From Pollutimonas bauzanensis (lineage in GTDB: Bacteria; Pseudomonadota; Gammaproteobacteria; Burkholderiales; Burkholderiaceae_B): 64,000 bases of DNA. The stretch is taken from positions 186,001 to 250,000 of the forward strand of contig NZ_FQXE01000003.1 of the NCBI RefSeq assembly GCF_900129885.1, in the 5' to 3' direction. The position numbers and the translations under genes are program-made. The notes beneath the pieces were generated by a model. The model was not told the DNA's origin. It did not search any database and saw only the letters and a list, made by a program, of their open reading frames with translations. Every line of letters starts with the position of its first letter. Within the stretch, counting starts at the first letter, position 1. Positions 28,301 to 40,318 of this stretch are shown here, piece by piece.

Positions 28301-28665
28301 ACCGTCCCGGCAATATCGTGGCCGAGATAAGGCGCCTGAACCAGATCCGGCGCATGAACCCGGCGCTGCAATCGCACCTGGGCATACGTTTCCATGGGGT
28401 GGACAACGACCAGATACTGTTCTTTTCCAAGACGACGCCCGAGCGCGACAACGTGGTGCTGGTGGCCATAAGCCTGGATCCGCATGGCCGGCAGGCGGGC
28501 ACGCTGGAGCTGCCCCTGTGGCAATGGGACCTGCCCGACCAGGCAAGCGTGCCCATCCAGGACCTTTTCGATGACAGCCATTTCAACCTGCAGGGGAAAT
28601 ATCACCGTGTCGAACTGACGCAGGAACGCCCTTTCCTATTGTGGCGCCTGGTCCGCCATGCTTGA
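25372..28665 (+). CDS. glgE: Alpha-1,4-glucan:maltose-1-phosphate maltosyltransferase with N-terminal extension
   Basis: A 1097-residue GH13_3 enzyme that transfers maltosyl units from maltose 1-phosphate to alpha-glucan. The C-terminal 690 residues are a full-length GlgE: an N-terminal beta domain ([24 protein letters not shown]), the catalytic [11 protein letters not shown] (D828) and [10 protein letters not shown] (E857). The first 400 residues are extra and look like a decayed amylase-type barrel ([28 protein letters not shown]) in which the normal catalytic acids are not recognisable. The GTG at 25372 gives a GTGA overlap with glgA; ATG 25381 is an alternative three codons later. Substrate comes from the maltokinase domain of the next gene. 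Confidence 0.92.
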   Translation: MNTMSRIYYAYPQPPQPGAAGGAGAQEWWEGLCERAAALGFQSILVPPLWSSGAAESAGAPDDPDRPAAAWFGADSMSAVLAAAAAICKRHKLFFMMDLVLDRVVSAGALATANKDWYEEAGGPVLDPRRDLQTGLLRARLRDGQADAGLLEWWGERLRQWSNAGVAGFRCLAPAGLPPDNWKALVALVHAQQPECCFMAWTPGLTPEQAGPLEAAGFEAAFLSLPWWDYRSAWLVEEHNRLRRLAPLIAPLEDPGAGLAQRAAWQEQDREQARRKLWTAAFVGDGLLMPMGFEDIVGEQAVAETNRWIAQRQGRAQRLQLLSGPLADVTALFRGGSAPRLFLVNPDSGAAATVDWQALRSRLPHSYTVSDAAGAALPGVLPPADCSLVPAVPAATVKGAANSAGDQRKTITAALRAPRIAIENITPSVDHGRFPIKRALGDAIVVQADVLMDGHDHVAANLLWRAVDEAKWRAVPMRHLGNDRWQAQFSPDRMGRHSYGVQAWLDVWRSYREQLRKKVAAGLDVSLEVEEGRLLVSAALERARDDMPFTANALVSALDAIGRPQSPASRPRPRRGRSPAPPGGEPAASAALPRSEPAQVEALLSDALAQAMQAADSHPFEATSDAVYPLVVERREARFASWYELFPRSQSPMPGAHGTFLDVIERLPAIRDMGFDVLYFPPIHPIGLRNRKGRNNALQAGPDDPGSPYAIGSAQGGHDAVHPELGSLDDFRELMRAAREHDMEIALDFAIQCSPDHPWLAERPEWFDWRADGSLRYAENPPKRYEDIVNPDFYSPLASAPQQAALWRALRDVVLFWVDQGVQTFRVDNPHTKPLPFWQWLIAEVQGMHPHTLFLSEAFTRPKMMYRLAKVGFSQSYTYFTWRHGKQELIDYLTELNTAPVADFFRPHFFVNTPDINPYFLQSSGRPGFLIRAALAATTSGLWGMYNGFELCEARAIPGKEEYQDSEKYEIRSWDWDRPGNIVAEIRRLNQIRRMNPALQSHLGIRFHGVDNDQILFFSKTTPERDNVVLVAISLDPHGRQAGTLELPLWQWDLPDQASVPIQDLFDDSHFNLQGKYHRVELTQERPFLLWRLVRHA

Positions 28666-28736
28666 CCAAAGGCGCAGCGTGGGGGCTTTTTTTGGCGCCT
28701 GAAGGCATTCGATGGACAGATCAGAAAGAGAAATTT

Positions 28737-31700
28737 ATGGGCCAACCAAGAAAAACACGGACTGCGCAGCAAAACGAACCGCTCTGGTACAAAGACGCGG
28801 TCATCTATCAATTGCATGTGAAGTCTTTTTTTGATGCGAACGATGATGGCAAGGGCGATTTTCCAGGCCTGATTTCCAAGCTGGACTACATTGCCGAGCT
28901 TGGCGTCAACACGGTTTGGCTCTTGCCTTTCTACCCATCCCCGCGCCTGGACGACGGCTACGATATCGCCGAATACCGCGGCGTCCACGACGACTACGGG
29001 ACGCTGGCCGACGTCAGGAAATTCATCCGGGCGGCGCATGCGCGCGGTCTGCGCGTCATCACCGAACTGGTGGTCAACCATACCTCGGACCAGCATGCTT
29101 GGTTCCAGCGGGCGCGCCGCGCCAGGCCCGGCTCGGCGGCCCGCGATTTCTATGTCTGGTCCGACAACGACCAGGCCTATGCCGGCACGCGCATCATCTT
29201 TTGCGATACCGAAAAATCCAACTGGACCTGGGACCCGCTGGCCGGGGCCTATTTCTGGCATCGCTTCTACTCGCACCAGCCCGACCTGAACTACGACAAC
29301 CCGCGGGTGCTCAAGGAGGTCATCAATGTGATGCGCTTCTGGCTGGACATGGGGGTGGACGGCCTGCGCCTGGACGCCGTGCCCTACCTGGTGGAAAGGG
29401 AAGGAACCAACAACGAGAACCTTCCGGAAACCCATGCCGTATTGCGCCAGATACGCGCCGTCATGGATAGCGACTATCCGGACCGCCTGCTGCTCGCCGA
29501 GGCCAATCAATGGCCCGAGGACGCCCAGGAATATTTCGGAAAAGGCGACGAATGCCACATGTCCTTCCATTTTCCGCTGATGCCGCGGATGTATATGGCC
29601 ATTGCGCGGGCCGACCGCTTTCCCATCACCGACATCATGCAGCAGACGCCGGAGATCCCGGAAAACTGCCAATGGGCCATTTTCCTGCGCAACCACGACG
29701 AGCTGACGCTGGAAATGGTGACCAGCAGCGAGCGCGATTACCTGTGGGAAGTCTATGCCGCCGACCGCCTGGCCCGCATCAACCTGGGCATACGGCGGCG
29801 CCTCGCGCCTTTGCTGGAGCGGGACCGGCGCCGCATCGAATTGATGAACAGCCTGCTGCTGTCTATGCCGGGCACGCCCGTGCTGTATTACGGCGATGAG
29901 CTGGGCATGGGCGACAATATTCATCTGGGCGATCGCGACGGGGTGCGCACCCCCATGCAGTGGACGCCCGACCGCAATGGCGGTTTTTCGCGCGCCGATC
30001 CGGAACGCCTGACGCTGCCTGTGCTGATGGGGCCGCTGTACGGCTACGAGGCGGTCAATGTCGAGGCGCAGCAGCGCGACCCGCATTCCCTGTTGAACTG
30101 GACCCGGCGCATGCTGGCCAAGCGCCAGCAAACCCACGCCTTCGGCCGCGGCAGCCTGCGCTTCCTCTTTCCTGGCAATCGCAAGATACTGGCCTACCTG
30201 CGCGAATACGAGGGCGTGGTGCTGCTGTGCGTGGCCAACCTGTCCAACGCTTCGCAGCCGGTGGAACTGGACCTGTCCTTCATGGCCGGGCGGGTGCCTA
30301 TCGAATTGCTCGGCGGCACGCCATTTCCGACCATAGGCGAGCTGCCTTATCTGTTGACGCTGCCTCCTTATGGCTTTTACTGGTTCGAGCTGAGCGCCAG
30401 CGCCGCGCCGCCGGCCTGGCATGTCTCGATGCCCGAGCAAATGCCCGAATATGCCACGCTGGTGGTGCGCCGGCGCGCCGGATATCAATTGATGGAAGGT
30501 TCCCGCCGCGTGCTGTGCAATGAGGTCCTGCCGCTGTATCTCGCCAGGCAGCGCTGGTTTGCCAGCGACCAGCGCATCAAGTCGACCGGCATCGCCTATA
30601 TCCTGCCGCTGCCGGGCCAGACCGACTTGTTCCTGGCGGAATTCGAAGTGGAGCTGGCCTCCGGGCCCGCCGATTATTTCCTGCCCCTGGCCTTGCTGTG
30701 GACCGAGCCTGTCGCGACCATGCCGCAGCAGTACGCGCTGGCGCGGGTGCGCCGCGGCTCGGAGCTGGGCCTGGTGACCGATGCTTTTTCCGTGGCGGGA
30801 TTCGCGCTGGCGCTGCTGGAAAACATGCAGGGCCACCGCGAGATTCCCTTTGAAACGTCCAAGGGACGCTTCATGCTGCATTTCCAGGGCGAGCCCGGCC
30901 TCAAGGACATCGACTGGCCCGCCGACATGGGCATAGAGTGGTTTCATGGCGAGCAATCCAACAGTTCCCTGACGCTGGGCGAACAAGCCATCCTGAAACT
31001 GGTTCGGCATGTGGTGCCGGGCGTGCATCCCGAAGCAGAAATGACGCGCTACCTTACGCTGGCGGGCTACGCCAATTCCGCCGCGCTATTGGGCGAGCTG
31101 GTCCGCGTGGATGCCGACGGCACGCCTCATACCCTGGCCCTGCTGCATGCGCGCGTCGCCAACCAGGGCGACGCCTGGGCCTGGACGCAGGACTATTTGA
31201 AGCGCACGCTCGAAAACGCCGCGCTGACCGGCGAGAGCCAGGCCGATTACGAGGAGGAACTGCGCGGCTATGCCACCGTCGCCGCCGCCATAGGCCGCCG
31301 CCTGGCCCAGCTGCACGGCGTATTGGCGCGGCCCAGCGACGATCCGGCCTTCGCGCCCGAAGTCGCCGGCGCGGCCGACGCCAAAGCATGGGCCAAGGAT
31401 GTGCGCAATATGTTCGACAAGGCCCTGAAAGCCAGCGTGGCGGCCAAGGCCGCCCTGCCGGAGCAGGCCGGGGCCAATCTCGAAGAGCTGCAGGCCAGCC
31501 GCGATGCCTTGCTGGCTGAAATAGACCGGCGCGCCCAGCTGTCGGTCAAGACCTTGCGCACCCGCATACATGGCGATTTTCACCTGGGCCAGGTGCTCAT
31601 CGCGCAGAGTGATGTGTATCTGATCGACTTCGAAGGCGAGCCGGTGCGTTCCCTGAACGAGCGCCGCGCCAAGACCAGTCCCTGGCGCGACGTGGCCGGC

Positions 31701-32165
31701 TTGGTGCGCTCTTTCGACTATGCGACGGCGGCTTTCCGGGCAGCCGAGCATACGGTCTCGGACGCGCCGGCGCGCCCGGACGCGCCAGCCCCCGAAGACG
31801 CCGCGGACCCCGAGGCGCTGGCCATACCTGCCGCCGCCACTTTGCAGCAGCACAGGCAGGCGCTGCTGGAACAATTTTGCGTGACGGCCACCGCGGCCTT
31901 CCTGGAAGCCTACCGCGCGGCTCTGGACGAGGCCGCAAGGGCCGCGGCCGATGATGCCGGTCAGGAGGCGGCGGCCGCGGCCGAGCCCGCCGGCGCCGAG
32001 GCAAGGCAGCATCAATTGCTCGACCTGGCCTTGTTCGAGAAAGCCGCCTATGAAATCTGCTACGAAGCGGCGCATCGTCCGGAATGGCTGCCCATTCCGC
32101 TGGCGGGCCTGCTTCGTGTCGCCCGGCGCCTGCTCGCCGCAGCCGACGATGGGAGTGCCACATGA
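28737..32165 (+). CDS. treS: Trehalose synthase-maltokinase fusion (TreS-Pep2/Mak)
   Basis: A 1142-residue bifunctional protein. Residues 1 to about 560 are a GH13 trehalose synthase ([44 protein letters not shown] nucleophile, LLLAEANQ acid/base, [10 protein letters not shown]), interconverting maltose and trehalose. Residues from about 580 on are a maltokinase that phosphorylates maltose; the kinase-fold HGDFHLGQ loop is at 945-952, followed by YLIDFEGEP and [18 protein letters not shown]. Together these feed maltose 1-phosphate to GlgE. The ATG at 28737 follows AGAAAGAGA. The 71-base gap after glgE contains an AGGCGC/GCGCCT hairpin with a T-rich loop, the only sizeable spacer inside the operon. 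Confidence 0.95.
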   Translation: MGQPRKTRTAQQNEPLWYKDAVIYQLHVKSFFDANDDGKGDFPGLISKLDYIAELGVNTVWLLPFYPSPRLDDGYDIAEYRGVHDDYGTLADVRKFIRAAHARGLRVITELVVNHTSDQHAWFQRARRARPGSAARDFYVWSDNDQAYAGTRIIFCDTEKSNWTWDPLAGAYFWHRFYSHQPDLNYDNPRVLKEVINVMRFWLDMGVDGLRLDAVPYLVEREGTNNENLPETHAVLRQIRAVMDSDYPDRLLLAEANQWPEDAQEYFGKGDECHMSFHFPLMPRMYMAIARADRFPITDIMQQTPEIPENCQWAIFLRNHDELTLEMVTSSERDYLWEVYAADRLARINLGIRRRLAPLLERDRRRIELMNSLLLSMPGTPVLYYGDELGMGDNIHLGDRDGVRTPMQWTPDRNGGFSRADPERLTLPVLMGPLYGYEAVNVEAQQRDPHSLLNWTRRMLAKRQQTHAFGRGSLRFLFPGNRKILAYLREYEGVVLLCVANLSNASQPVELDLSFMAGRVPIELLGGTPFPTIGELPYLLTLPPYGFYWFELSASAAPPAWHVSMPEQMPEYATLVVRRRAGYQLMEGSRRVLCNEVLPLYLARQRWFASDQRIKSTGIAYILPLPGQTDLFLAEFEVELASGPADYFLPLALLWTEPVATMPQQYALARVRRGSELGLVTDAFSVAGFALALLENMQGHREIPFETSKGRFMLHFQGEPGLKDIDWPADMGIEWFHGEQSNSSLTLGEQAILKLVRHVVPGVHPEAEMTRYLTLAGYANSAALLGELVRVDADGTPHTLALLHARVANQGDAWAWTQDYLKRTLENAALTGESQADYEEELRGYATVAAAIGRRLAQLHGVLARPSDDPAFAPEVAGAADAKAWAKDVRNMFDKALKASVAAKAALPEQAGANLEELQASRDALLAEIDRRAQLSVKTLRTRIHGDFHLGQVLIAQSDVYLIDFEGEPVRSLNERRAKTSPWRDVAGLVRSFDYATAAFRAAEHTVSDAPARPDAPAPEDAADPEALAIPAAATLQQHRQALLEQFCVTATAAFLEAYRAALDEAARAAADDAGQEAAAAAEPAGAEARQHQLLDLALFEKAAYEICYEAAHRPEWLPIPLAGLLRVARRLLAAADDGSAT

Positions 32166-34108
32166 CTGAGAAAGCTGGCGTCGATCCGCGGGCCGGCGAG
32201 GCGGCCGCATCCGGCCTCTTGCTGGGCGAACTGGACCTGCATTTGATCGCCGAGGGGCGGCATTGGCGCCTGGCCGATTGCCTGGGCGCGCATGTGATGA
32301 CCGTCGATGGCGTGCCGGGCGCGCGTTTCGCGGTCTGGGCGCCCAATGCGCGCCGCGTCGCGGTAGTGGGCGACTTCAATTCATGGGATGGGCGGCGCGA
32401 CCCCATGCGCCTGAGGCGGGAATGCGGCGTATGGGAGCTGTTCATACCGGGCGTCGCGCCGGGGGCCCGCTACAAATTCGAACTGATCGCGCGCGACGGC
32501 AGCCTGCTGCCCTTGAAGGCCGACCCGCTGGCCCGGCAGACCGAGATGCCGCCGGCCACCGCGTCGGTCGTGGCGGAACCGGCCGGGTTCGAATGGACCG
32601 ACGCGGAGTGGATGGCGACGCGCGGCAGCCGCCAGCAGCCGGATGCGCCTATTTCCATCTACGAGGCGCACTTCGGGTCCTGGATGTCCGGCCAGAGCGA
32701 AGGCGAAGGCAGCACCTGGGCCGCGGCCGGCCGGCGCCTGATTGAATACGTTGTCGCCATGGGTTTCACCCACCTGGAACTGCTGCCCATTACCGAGCAT
32801 CCGTTTGGCGGCTCATGGGGATATCAGCCGCTGGGCATGTTCGCGCCTTCGGCCCGTTACGGGTCTCCCGCCGAATTCGCGAAATTTGTCGATGAGTGCC
32901 ACCGGGCCGGCCTGGCCCTGATCCTGGATTGGGTGCCCGCCCATTTTCCTTCGGACCTGCACGGGCTGGCGAATTTCGACGGCACATCGCTCTACGAGCA
33001 TGCCGATCCCAGGCAGGGCCTGCATCCGGACTGGAATACGCTGATCTACAACATGGGGCGCAACGAGGTAAGGAATTTCCTGCTGTGCAGCGCGCTGGAG
33101 TGGGTCGAGCGCTACCATGTGGACGGCTTGCGCGTCGACGCCGTGGCTTCCATGCTGTATCTGGACTACAGCCGCGAGGCGGGGCAATGGACGCCCAATC
33201 GCCACGGCGGCCGCGAGAACCTGGAAGCGGTCGATTTCCTGCAGCAGCTGAATTCAGTGGTGCCGCAGCATAGTCCGGGGGCTATCATGATCGCCGAGGA
33301 ATCCACGGCCTGGCCCGGCGTCACCGCGCCGCAGGCGACCGGCGGGCTGGGCTTCCAGTACAAATGGAACATGGGCTGGATGCACGACACGCTGCACTAC
33401 ATGGAGTACGAGCCGGTGCATCGGCGTTTCCATCATCACGATATGACCTTCGGCATGGTGTACGCCTACTCGGAACGCTTCATCCTGCCTCTTTCGCACG
33501 ACGAGGTGGTGCACGGCAAGCACTCCCTGCTGGGCAAGATGCCTGGCGATAGCTGGCAGCGCTTTGCGAACCTGCGCGCCTACTACGGATTCATGTGGGG
33601 GCATCCGGGCAAGAAGCTGCTTTTCATGGGCGGCGAACTGGCGCAGGAGCGCGAATGGAACCACGATGCCCAGCTGGACTGGCCGGCGCTGGGCGACACG
33701 CGCCACGCCGGCGTGCAAAAGCTGCTGCGCGACCTGAATGCGGTGTACCGGGCCACGCCGGCCTTGCATGGCAGCGATGCCGATCCGCAAGGATTCTCGT
33801 GGGTCATAGGCGACGACCAGAACAATAGCGTATTCGCCTTCCTGCGCCGGCATGGCGGCCAGTGCGCGCTGGTGGTCAGCAATATGACGCCGGTGCCGCG
33901 CGCCGATTACCGCATAGGCGTGCCCGTCGCGGGCCGCTGGGTGGAGCTGCTCAATACCGATGCGCAGGTCTATGGCGGCGCCAATATGGGCAATGGCGGA
34001 GGCGCGGCCACCACCGCCCAGGCCGCCCACGGCCAGGAGCAATCGCTCAGGCTGATGCTGCCGCCATTGTCTACCCTGATACTTGCTCCCGAAGGATATC
34101 CATCATGA
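32162..34108 (+). CDS. glgB: 1,4-alpha-glucan branching enzyme
   Basis: A 648-residue GH13 branching enzyme that creates alpha-1,6 branch points. It has an N-terminal carbohydrate-binding CBM48 region ([25 protein letters not shown]), the family block [20 protein letters not shown], nucleophile D326 ([10 protein letters not shown]), acid/base E379 (MIAEEST), and [12 protein letters not shown]. It lacks the longer N-terminal domain of E. coli GlgB, matching the shorter GlgB class. The start overlaps the treS stop (ATGA). It acts on the linear glucans made by GlgA and GlgE. Confidence 0.96.
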   Translation: MTEKAGVDPRAGEAAASGLLLGELDLHLIAEGRHWRLADCLGAHVMTVDGVPGARFAVWAPNARRVAVVGDFNSWDGRRDPMRLRRECGVWELFIPGVAPGARYKFELIARDGSLLPLKADPLARQTEMPPATASVVAEPAGFEWTDAEWMATRGSRQQPDAPISIYEAHFGSWMSGQSEGEGSTWAAAGRRLIEYVVAMGFTHLELLPITEHPFGGSWGYQPLGMFAPSARYGSPAEFAKFVDECHRAGLALILDWVPAHFPSDLHGLANFDGTSLYEHADPRQGLHPDWNTLIYNMGRNEVRNFLLCSALEWVERYHVDGLRVDAVASMLYLDYSREAGQWTPNRHGGRENLEAVDFLQQLNSVVPQHSPGAIMIAEESTAWPGVTAPQATGGLGFQYKWNMGWMHDTLHYMEYEPVHRRFHHHDMTFGMVYAYSERFILPLSHDEVVHGKHSLLGKMPGDSWQRFANLRAYYGFMWGHPGKKLLFMGGELAQEREWNHDAQLDWPALGDTRHAGVQKLLRDLNAVYRATPALHGSDADPQGFSWVIGDDQNNSVFAFLRRHGGQCALVVSNMTPVPRADYRIGVPVAGRWVELLNTDAQVYGGANMGNGGGAATTAQAAHGQEQSLRLMLPPLSTLILAPEGYPS

Positions 34109-36207
34109 GTCTATCGCTGCCCGACCGGCTGGACGCCGGTTTGCCTTACCCGCTGGGGGCCCATAGTGACGGCCTGGGCGTCAACTTCGCGGTGTTCTCG
34201 GCCAATGCCAGCAAGATCGAGCTATGTATTTTCGACCAGGGCGGGCGCCGGGAACTGAAGCGCTTCGCCTTGCCCGAATGCACCGACGAAGTCTGGCATG
34301 GCTACCTGCCCAATGTCGGGCCCGGGCTGCTGTACGGCTACCGCGCCTATGGACCCTATGATCCCAGGAACGGCCACCGCTTCAACCCGCAAAAGCTGCT
34401 CATAGACCCCTACGCCCGCAAATTGTTCGGCCCGGTGCGCTGGTCGGATGCCTTGTTTGGCTATCGCGTGCAGCATCCCAAGGCCGATCTGAGCCTGGAC
34501 CGCCGCGATTCGGCCGCGCTGGTGTCCAAGTGCATCGTGACCGGCGACGGCTTCCAATGGGGCTCAAAAGAGCGGCCCTGCACGCCCTGGGCCGAAACCA
34601 TGATCTACGAGGCGCACCTGCGCGGCGTCTCCATGAAAAGGGAAGACTTGCGCACGGAGGTGCGCGGCACCAGCGAGGCGCTCGGCAGCCCGCGCTTCAT
34701 CGACCATTTGCATAAATTGGGCGTCACCGCCATAGAGCTGCTGCCGGTGCATGCCTTTTTGCAGGACCATTTCCTGGTGGAGCGCGGCCTGCGCAATTAC
34801 TGGGGCTACAACACGCTGGCGTTCTTCGCGCCCGAACCTTCCTACCTGGCAAACGGCAAGACCGACGATTTGCGCATGGCCATCCGGCGCCTGCACGCCG
34901 CCGGCATAGAAGTGATACTGGACGTGGTCTACAACCACACCGGCGAAGGCAATGAACTGGGCCCCACGCTGTCGTGGCGCGGGCTGGACAACGCCAGCTA
35001 CTATCGCCTGATTCCCGGCGACGAACGCTATTACATCAACGACACGGGCTGCGGGAACACAGTCAACCTTTCCCACCCGCGCGTATTGCAGATGGTGATG
35101 GATTCCTTGCGCTATTGGGCCGAGAGCTACCATATCGATGGTTTCCGCTTCGACCTGGGCGTGACGCTGGGCCGCGAGGGCACGGGCTTCGACCCAGGCT
35201 CGGGATTCTTCGACGCGATCCTGCAGGACCCGGTGCTGTCGCGCCTGAAGCTGATTTCGGAACCCTGGGATACCGGCCCCGACGGCTATCAGCTGGGCAA
35301 CCACCCGCCCAGCTTCGGCGAATGGAACGACAAATTCCGCGACGGAATCCGGCGCTTCTGGGCCGGGGAGGCCGGTTTGCGCGGCGACCTGGCCGGCTGG
35401 CTGATGGGATCGCCCGCCATCTTCGACAGGCGCCATCGGCGGCCGTGGGCATCCGTCAATTTCCTGGCTTCGCACGATGGCTTCACCGCGCAGGATGTCG
35501 TCAGCTACAACGACAAGCACAATGAAGCCAATGGCGACGACAATGCCGACGGGCACAGCGAGAACTTCAGCAACAACTGGGGCGTGGAAGGGCCGGCCAC
35601 CGACCGCGCCGTGATTGCATTGCGGGAACGCGTCCTGCGCTCCATGCTGGCCACTGTGTTCCTTTCGGACGGCACGCCCATGCTGCTGGCGGGCGATGAA
35701 TTCGGCAATAGCCAGCAGGGCAACAATAATGCCTATTGCCAGGACAATGATGTCTCATGGCTGGACTGGGCCCAGGCCGGCAGCCATGCGGGGCGCGACC
35801 TCACGGCCTTCGTGGGGCGCCTGGCGCGGCTGCGGCGCGCGCATCCCTCCTTGCGCATGCCGCGCTTCGAGGACGGCAATTACCAGGTATTGCCGCAAGT
35901 CACGCGGGTGGCGTGGTACGACATGGATGGCGCGCTCATGAGCGAGCAGGCCTGGGACTTTGCCGAAGGGCGGGTCCTGGGCTTCAGGCGCGCCTGCCGC
36001 CTGCCGGACGGCGCGACCGAGCTTTCCTGCCTGCTGGTCAACGGCGGCCCGGACGATGTCCACTTCCAGATACCCGAGTCGCCATGCCCGTGGACAAGAG
36101 TGCTGGATTCGGCCGACCTGCATGTCGTGTCCAGTCCCTTGCGGGATACAAGCGTAAAAGTGTCGGCTCACGGCGTGGTCTTGCTGATGGGCAGCGTGGC
36201 GGCGTGA
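34105..36207 (+). CDS. glgX: Glycogen debranching enzyme
   Basis: A 700-residue isoamylase-type GH13 enzyme that removes alpha-1,6 branches. N-terminal [22 protein letters not shown] (CBM48), then [41 protein letters not shown]-type [26 protein letters not shown] (nucleophile Asp), [18 protein letters not shown] (acid/base Glu) and [13 protein letters not shown]. These identify GlgX rather than a pullulanase. Start ATG overlaps the glgB stop. Debranched chains would feed TreY/TreZ and MalQ, the next three genes. Confidence 0.96.
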   Translation: MSLSLPDRLDAGLPYPLGAHSDGLGVNFAVFSANASKIELCIFDQGGRRELKRFALPECTDEVWHGYLPNVGPGLLYGYRAYGPYDPRNGHRFNPQKLLIDPYARKLFGPVRWSDALFGYRVQHPKADLSLDRRDSAALVSKCIVTGDGFQWGSKERPCTPWAETMIYEAHLRGVSMKREDLRTEVRGTSEALGSPRFIDHLHKLGVTAIELLPVHAFLQDHFLVERGLRNYWGYNTLAFFAPEPSYLANGKTDDLRMAIRRLHAAGIEVILDVVYNHTGEGNELGPTLSWRGLDNASYYRLIPGDERYYINDTGCGNTVNLSHPRVLQMVMDSLRYWAESYHIDGFRFDLGVTLGREGTGFDPGSGFFDAILQDPVLSRLKLISEPWDTGPDGYQLGNHPPSFGEWNDKFRDGIRRFWAGEAGLRGDLAGWLMGSPAIFDRRHRRPWASVNFLASHDGFTAQDVVSYNDKHNEANGDDNADGHSENFSNNWGVEGPATDRAVIALRERVLRSMLATVFLSDGTPMLLAGDEFGNSQQGNNNAYCQDNDVSWLDWAQAGSHAGRDLTAFVGRLARLRRAHPSLRMPRFEDGNYQVLPQVTRVAWYDMDGALMSEQAWDFAEGRVLGFRRACRLPDGATELSCLLVNGGPDDVHFQIPESPCPWTRVLDSADLHVVSSPLRDTSVKVSAHGVVLLMGSVAA

Positions 36208-38087
36208 TGGAAAAGGGAGGCGAGGTGCAGAACCACCAGAGCAGTCTTGCGGGCGCTGGCGCCGGCATTGCGCGGCAGGACGGGCCGGGCTATACGTTCG
36301 GGGCCACGCCCTGCGGCGATGGCTCGGTCAATTTCCGCCTGTGGGCGCCCGCGGCGGCGCAGGTGCATCTGGAACTGGAAGGCGGGCCGCCTCTGGCCAT
36401 GGCGGCGGTCGGCGACGGCTTCCACGAACTGCGCCGGCCCTGCGCGCCGGGATCGCGCTACCGCTACCGGGTCGGGCCCGGGCTTTCGGTTCCCGACCCG
36501 GCCTCGCGCCTGCAGGATGGCGATGTCCACGACGCCAGCATAGTGGTCGACACGCAGGCCTATGGCTGGCTCAATGAGGACTGGCGCGGCCGCCCCTGGA
36601 CCGATGCGGTGCTCTACGAAGTGCATGCGGGCCTGGCCGGCGGCTTCCGCGGGGTGCAGGCGATGCTGGCGGACCTGGCCGCGCTCGGCATTACGGCCAT
36701 CGAACTGATGCCCGTCGCCGATTTTCCCGGGCCGCGCAACTGGGGCTACGATGGCGTTCTGCCTTACGCCCCGGACTGCGCCTATGGCTCTCCGGATGAA
36801 CTCAGGGCCTTGGTGGACGCCGCCCACGGCATGGGCATGATGGTATTCCTGGATGTGGTCTATAACCATTTCGGGCCCGACGGGAATTATCTGTCGTCCT
36901 ACGCGCCCGATTTCTTCCGCGACGATATCAGCACCCCGTGGGGGCCCGCGATCGATTTCAGGAAACCGCAAGTGCGGGCCTTTTTCGCCGAGAATGCCTT
37001 GTACTGGCTGCGCGAATATCGTTTCGACGGCCTGCGCCTGGATGCGGTCCACGCCATTTCAGGGCCGGACTGGCTGCCCGAAATGGCGCGCTTTGTACGC
37101 CAGCGCCTGGAACCCGGCAGGCAGGTGCATCTGGTGCTGGAAAACGACGACAACCTGGCCGGGCTGATGGCGCAGGGCTTCGATGCGCAATGGAACGACG
37201 ACGCTCATCATGTGCTGCACCGGATACTGACAGGCGAGACCCAGGGCTATTACATAGCTTATCGGGACGACCCCACCGGCCAGCTGGCGCGTTGCCTGGC
37301 CGAGGGCTTTGTTTACCAGGGCCAGCCCAGCCCCTGGCGCAATGGCCAGCCGCGCGGCGAGCCCAGCGCCGGCCTTGCGCCTTCCTCCTTTGTCTTTTTC
37401 CTGCAGAATCACGATCAAACCGGCAATCGGGCCATGGGCGAGCGCCTGATTTCGCTTTGCCGCCCCGACGCCCTGCGCGCCGCGGCCGCCGTGCAGATGC
37501 TGGCGCCGCATATACCCATGCTGTTCATGGGCGAAGAGCATGGCGCCAGGGAGCCCTTTCAGTATTTCACCAGCTTCGCGGACCCGCAGCTGGCGCAGGC
37601 CGTGCGCGATGGCAGGCGCCGCGAGTTCGCCGGTTTTCGCGAATTTTCCGACCCGCGGGCCCGGCAGCGCATTCCCGATCCGAATGACGAGCGAACCTGG
37701 GAGCGCTGCAAAATACGCCGCGACCCGCAAGACCGGCGGGCCATGCTGTGGCGCAAATTCTACGGCCGCCTGCTGGCCCTGCGGCGCGAGTTGATCGCCC
37801 CCCATCTGGAGGGAGCGCGCAGCGATTCGGTGCGCATCCTGGCGCCGCTATGCCTGGTGGCCCGCTGGCGCCTGGGCAATGGCCGCCTGTTGAGCCTCTA
37901 CTGCAATTTTTCATCGCGGGACGTCGAACTGCCTGAAGACGCCTCGGCCATGCAGGCCGCCATTATCTTCGAGAGCAGGCCGCGCCCGGGCCGCGGCCTG
38001 GACGCCGGCCGGGTGCTTGCCGCCAGCGCGTCCGCAACGCTTGCGCCATGCCAGCCCGGCGCCGCGGACACAAAGGAACAGGCGTGA
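36207..38087 (+). CDS. treZ: Maltooligosyl trehalose trehalohydrolase
   Basis: A 626-residue GH13 enzyme that releases trehalose from maltooligosyltrehalose. Landmarks: VNFRLWAPAAAQVHLELEGG (CBM48), [76 protein letters not shown] (nucleophile), LVLENDDN (acid/base) and FLQNHDQTGNRAMGERL. All fit TreZ. The ATG shares one base with the glgX stop. The matching TreY synthase is two genes downstream. Confidence 0.95.
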   Translation: MEKGGEVQNHQSSLAGAGAGIARQDGPGYTFGATPCGDGSVNFRLWAPAAAQVHLELEGGPPLAMAAVGDGFHELRRPCAPGSRYRYRVGPGLSVPDPASRLQDGDVHDASIVVDTQAYGWLNEDWRGRPWTDAVLYEVHAGLAGGFRGVQAMLADLAALGITAIELMPVADFPGPRNWGYDGVLPYAPDCAYGSPDELRALVDAAHGMGMMVFLDVVYNHFGPDGNYLSSYAPDFFRDDISTPWGPAIDFRKPQVRAFFAENALYWLREYRFDGLRLDAVHAISGPDWLPEMARFVRQRLEPGRQVHLVLENDDNLAGLMAQGFDAQWNDDAHHVLHRILTGETQGYYIAYRDDPTGQLARCLAEGFVYQGQPSPWRNGQPRGEPSAGLAPSSFVFFLQNHDQTGNRAMGERLISLCRPDALRAAAAVQMLAPHIPMLFMGEEHGAREPFQYFTSFADPQLAQAVRDGRRREFAGFREFSDPRARQRIPDPNDERTWERCKIRRDPQDRRAMLWRKFYGRLLALRRELIAPHLEGARSDSVRILAPLCLVARWRLGNGRLLSLYCNFSSRDVELPEDASAMQAAIIFESRPRPGRGLDAGRVLAASASATLAPCQPGAADTKEQA

Positions 38088-40318
38088 GCAGCGGCGCGGG
38101 CCAGGCCGATCCCGCCTTGCTGCGCCTGGCCGAGGCGGCGGGGCTGGCGCCGCTATGGCAGGATGTGTACGGCCGGAGGCACGAGGTAAAAGAGCCGGTA
38201 TTGCGCAGCATGCTCGCCACCCTGGGCCTGCCTTGCGCCAGTCCGGGCCAGATTGCCGCAAGCATGGGCCAGCTTGGCAGCGAGGCGCAGGCCGGCGCGG
38301 GGGCCATGCTGATCGCCACGGTCAATGAGGCGCCGGCTTTCCGGTACGCGGGCTCGCCCCTTTATACCTTGACGCTGGAAGACGGCAAACAATATATAGG
38401 CAGGGCCAGTCCCGCAGGGCCGGGCAGGGTCAGCATTCCGGCCATCGGACAGGCGGGATACCACAGCCTGGCCATAGGGGAGCTGCAGATCACCCTCGCG
38501 GTGGCGCCTGCGCGCTGCCCCTCCGTGGGCGACTTGACCGGGCGCCGTCCCGTGCGCCCCTGGGGGGTGGCCGCGCAGGTCTACAGCCTGCGCCGCGCGC
38601 CGGCCGGCACGGGCTCTTCCGCGCCCGTTTGGCCGGGCTGGGAGAGCGGCGGCGATTTTGCGGCCCTGGCGGTCCTGGCCCGGCATGCCGGGCAATCCGG
38701 GGCCAGCGCGCTGGCGATCAGCCCCGTGCATGCCATGTTCAGCGCCGATCCGCAACGTTACAGCCCTTACGCGCCGTCCAGCCGCCTGTTCCTGAATGCG
38801 GCGTATATCGAGCCGTCCATCGTCATGGGCGCGCAGGCGGTGAGCCAGGCCGTGGGCCAGATGGACCCGGCCTGGTCCTGCGCCGCGGCGCAGGATACCG
38901 GGCGGGTCGACTGGCACCATGTTTTGCCGCGACGCTTGAAGCTGCTGCGGCGGCTGTTCGACAATTTCCTCCAGCACGGCCCAGCCGACCTCAGGCAAAA
39001 ATTCGCGGCGTTCCGGCAGAGGGGCGGCGAGGCCCTGGAAAGCCATGCCTGCTATGAAGCCCTGCACGCCCATCACCTGGCGGCCTTGGGGCCGGCAAGC
39101 GGATGGCAGGACTGGCCGTCCGAACTGCATGATCCGCGCGGCCCGAGTGTCGGGGCCTACGCCGCGGCGCATGCGGCGGAAATCGGCTTTCACGTCTTTT
39201 TGCAATGGCTGGCCGACAGCGGGATGCAGCTGGCGCAGCGGCACGCGCGCGACGCGGGCATGCCCATAGGGCTGATCGCCGACCTGGCCATAGGCACCGA
39301 TCCGCGCGGCAGCCATGCCTGGAGCAAGCAGGGCGAGATGCTGGCGGGAGTGTCGGTCGGCGCGCCGCCCGACCTGTTCCAGCCGCGCGGGCAAAGCTGG
39401 GGGCTTACCGCATTTTCGCCGCGCGCCTTGCGCCAGACCGCGTATGCCGCTTTTATTGAAACCTTGCGCGCGGCGCTGGCGCATGCGGGCGGCGTGCGTA
39501 TCGATCATATCCTGGGCCTGGCGCGCATGTGGCTGATTCCGCAAGCCGCCAGTCCCGCCGATGGAGTCTACCTGCGCTACCCCATGGATGACATGCTGCG
39601 CCTGCTCGCCCTGGAAGCATGGCGCCACAGGGCCGTGGTGGTCGGGGAAAATCTGGGAACGGTGCCTGACGGCTTCAACGAGGCGCTGCGGCGCAAAGGC
39701 ATATTGGGCACCAGTGTGCTGTGGTTCGAACGCAGTCCTGAAACCATACGCGAACCCGACAGCGAATCCGGCCGCGCGCGCGAGCCGGAACCGAAAGAGG
39801 CCGAATCCGTGGAGGCTGAATCCGTGGAGGCCGGGGCCTTCGTGCCGCCATCGCGCTGGTCGCCATACGCCATGGCAACGCCGACCACCCATGACCTGCC
39901 CACGATTACCGGGTGGTGGGCGGGGCGCGACCTGGAGTGGCGCGGACGGCTGGAGCAATGGCCCGGCGAGCAGCGCGCGCGGCAAGCCGATGCGCGGCAG
40001 CATGACAAGACCGCGCTGTGGCGGGCATTGCTGGATGCGGGCTGCGCGGGCGGGCCGGGCGCGCAGCCGCCCTGTGCCGCGCCGCGCGACGCCGTGCTGG
40101 CCTTCGTGGCGAGGACGCCGTCCCCGCTGGCGGTCTTCCCGCTGGAGGACCTGCTCGGGCTTGCCGAACAGCCCAATCTGCCCGGCAGCGGCGGCGAGGG
40201 CGAGCCGGCCCATCCCAACTGGATCCAGCGCCTGCCTGTGGCGGTGGACGAAATTTTCGCCGACGCCGATGTGGTTCGCGGCATCGCCGCCATCAAGCAG
40301 GCCAGGAGAAGGGCATGA
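38084..40318 (+). CDS. malQ: 4-alpha-glucanotransferase (amylomaltase)
   Basis: A 744-residue GH77 disproportionating enzyme that shuffles maltooligosaccharides. SPYAPSSRLFLNAAYIEP, GVRIDHILGLARMW (catalytic region) and VVGENLGTVPDGFNEALRR are characteristic, and the C-terminal ATPTTHDLPTITGWWAGRDLEWR is present. The start is a GTG overlapping the treZ stop (GTGA), with AAGGA upstream. Two copies of a 15-base sequence (39797-39826) encode AESVEAESVEA in a surface insert after the catalytic core, a recent in-frame duplication. Confidence 0.94.
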   Translation: MSSGAGQADPALLRLAEAAGLAPLWQDVYGRRHEVKEPVLRSMLATLGLPCASPGQIAASMGQLGSEAQAGAGAMLIATVNEAPAFRYAGSPLYTLTLEDGKQYIGRASPAGPGRVSIPAIGQAGYHSLAIGELQITLAVAPARCPSVGDLTGRRPVRPWGVAAQVYSLRRAPAGTGSSAPVWPGWESGGDFAALAVLARHAGQSGASALAISPVHAMFSADPQRYSPYAPSSRLFLNAAYIEPSIVMGAQAVSQAVGQMDPAWSCAAAQDTGRVDWHHVLPRRLKLLRRLFDNFLQHGPADLRQKFAAFRQRGGEALESHACYEALHAHHLAALGPASGWQDWPSELHDPRGPSVGAYAAAHAAEIGFHVFLQWLADSGMQLAQRHARDAGMPIGLIADLAIGTDPRGSHAWSKQGEMLAGVSVGAPPDLFQPRGQSWGLTAFSPRALRQTAYAAFIETLRAALAHAGGVRIDHILGLARMWLIPQAASPADGVYLRYPMDDMLRLLALEAWRHRAVVVGENLGTVPDGFNEALRRKGILGTSVLWFERSPETIREPDSESGRAREPEPKEAESVEAESVEAGAFVPPSRWSPYAMATPTTHDLPTITGWWAGRDLEWRGRLEQWPGEQRARQADARQHDKTALWRALLDAGCAGGPGAQPPCAAPRDAVLAFVARTPSPLAVFPLEDLLGLAEQPNLPGSGGEGEPAHPNWIQRLPVAVDEIFADADVVRGIAAIKQARRRA

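Noticed and set aside
28670..28700. Terminator between glgE and treS
   Set aside because: The AGGCGC/GCGCCT stem has its T-run in the loop rather than after the stem, so it is not an intrinsic terminator.
28602..31028. 808-codon open frame opposite treS
   Set aside because: Antisense shadow of a well-conserved enzyme, caused by high GC at third positions; no recognisable motif.
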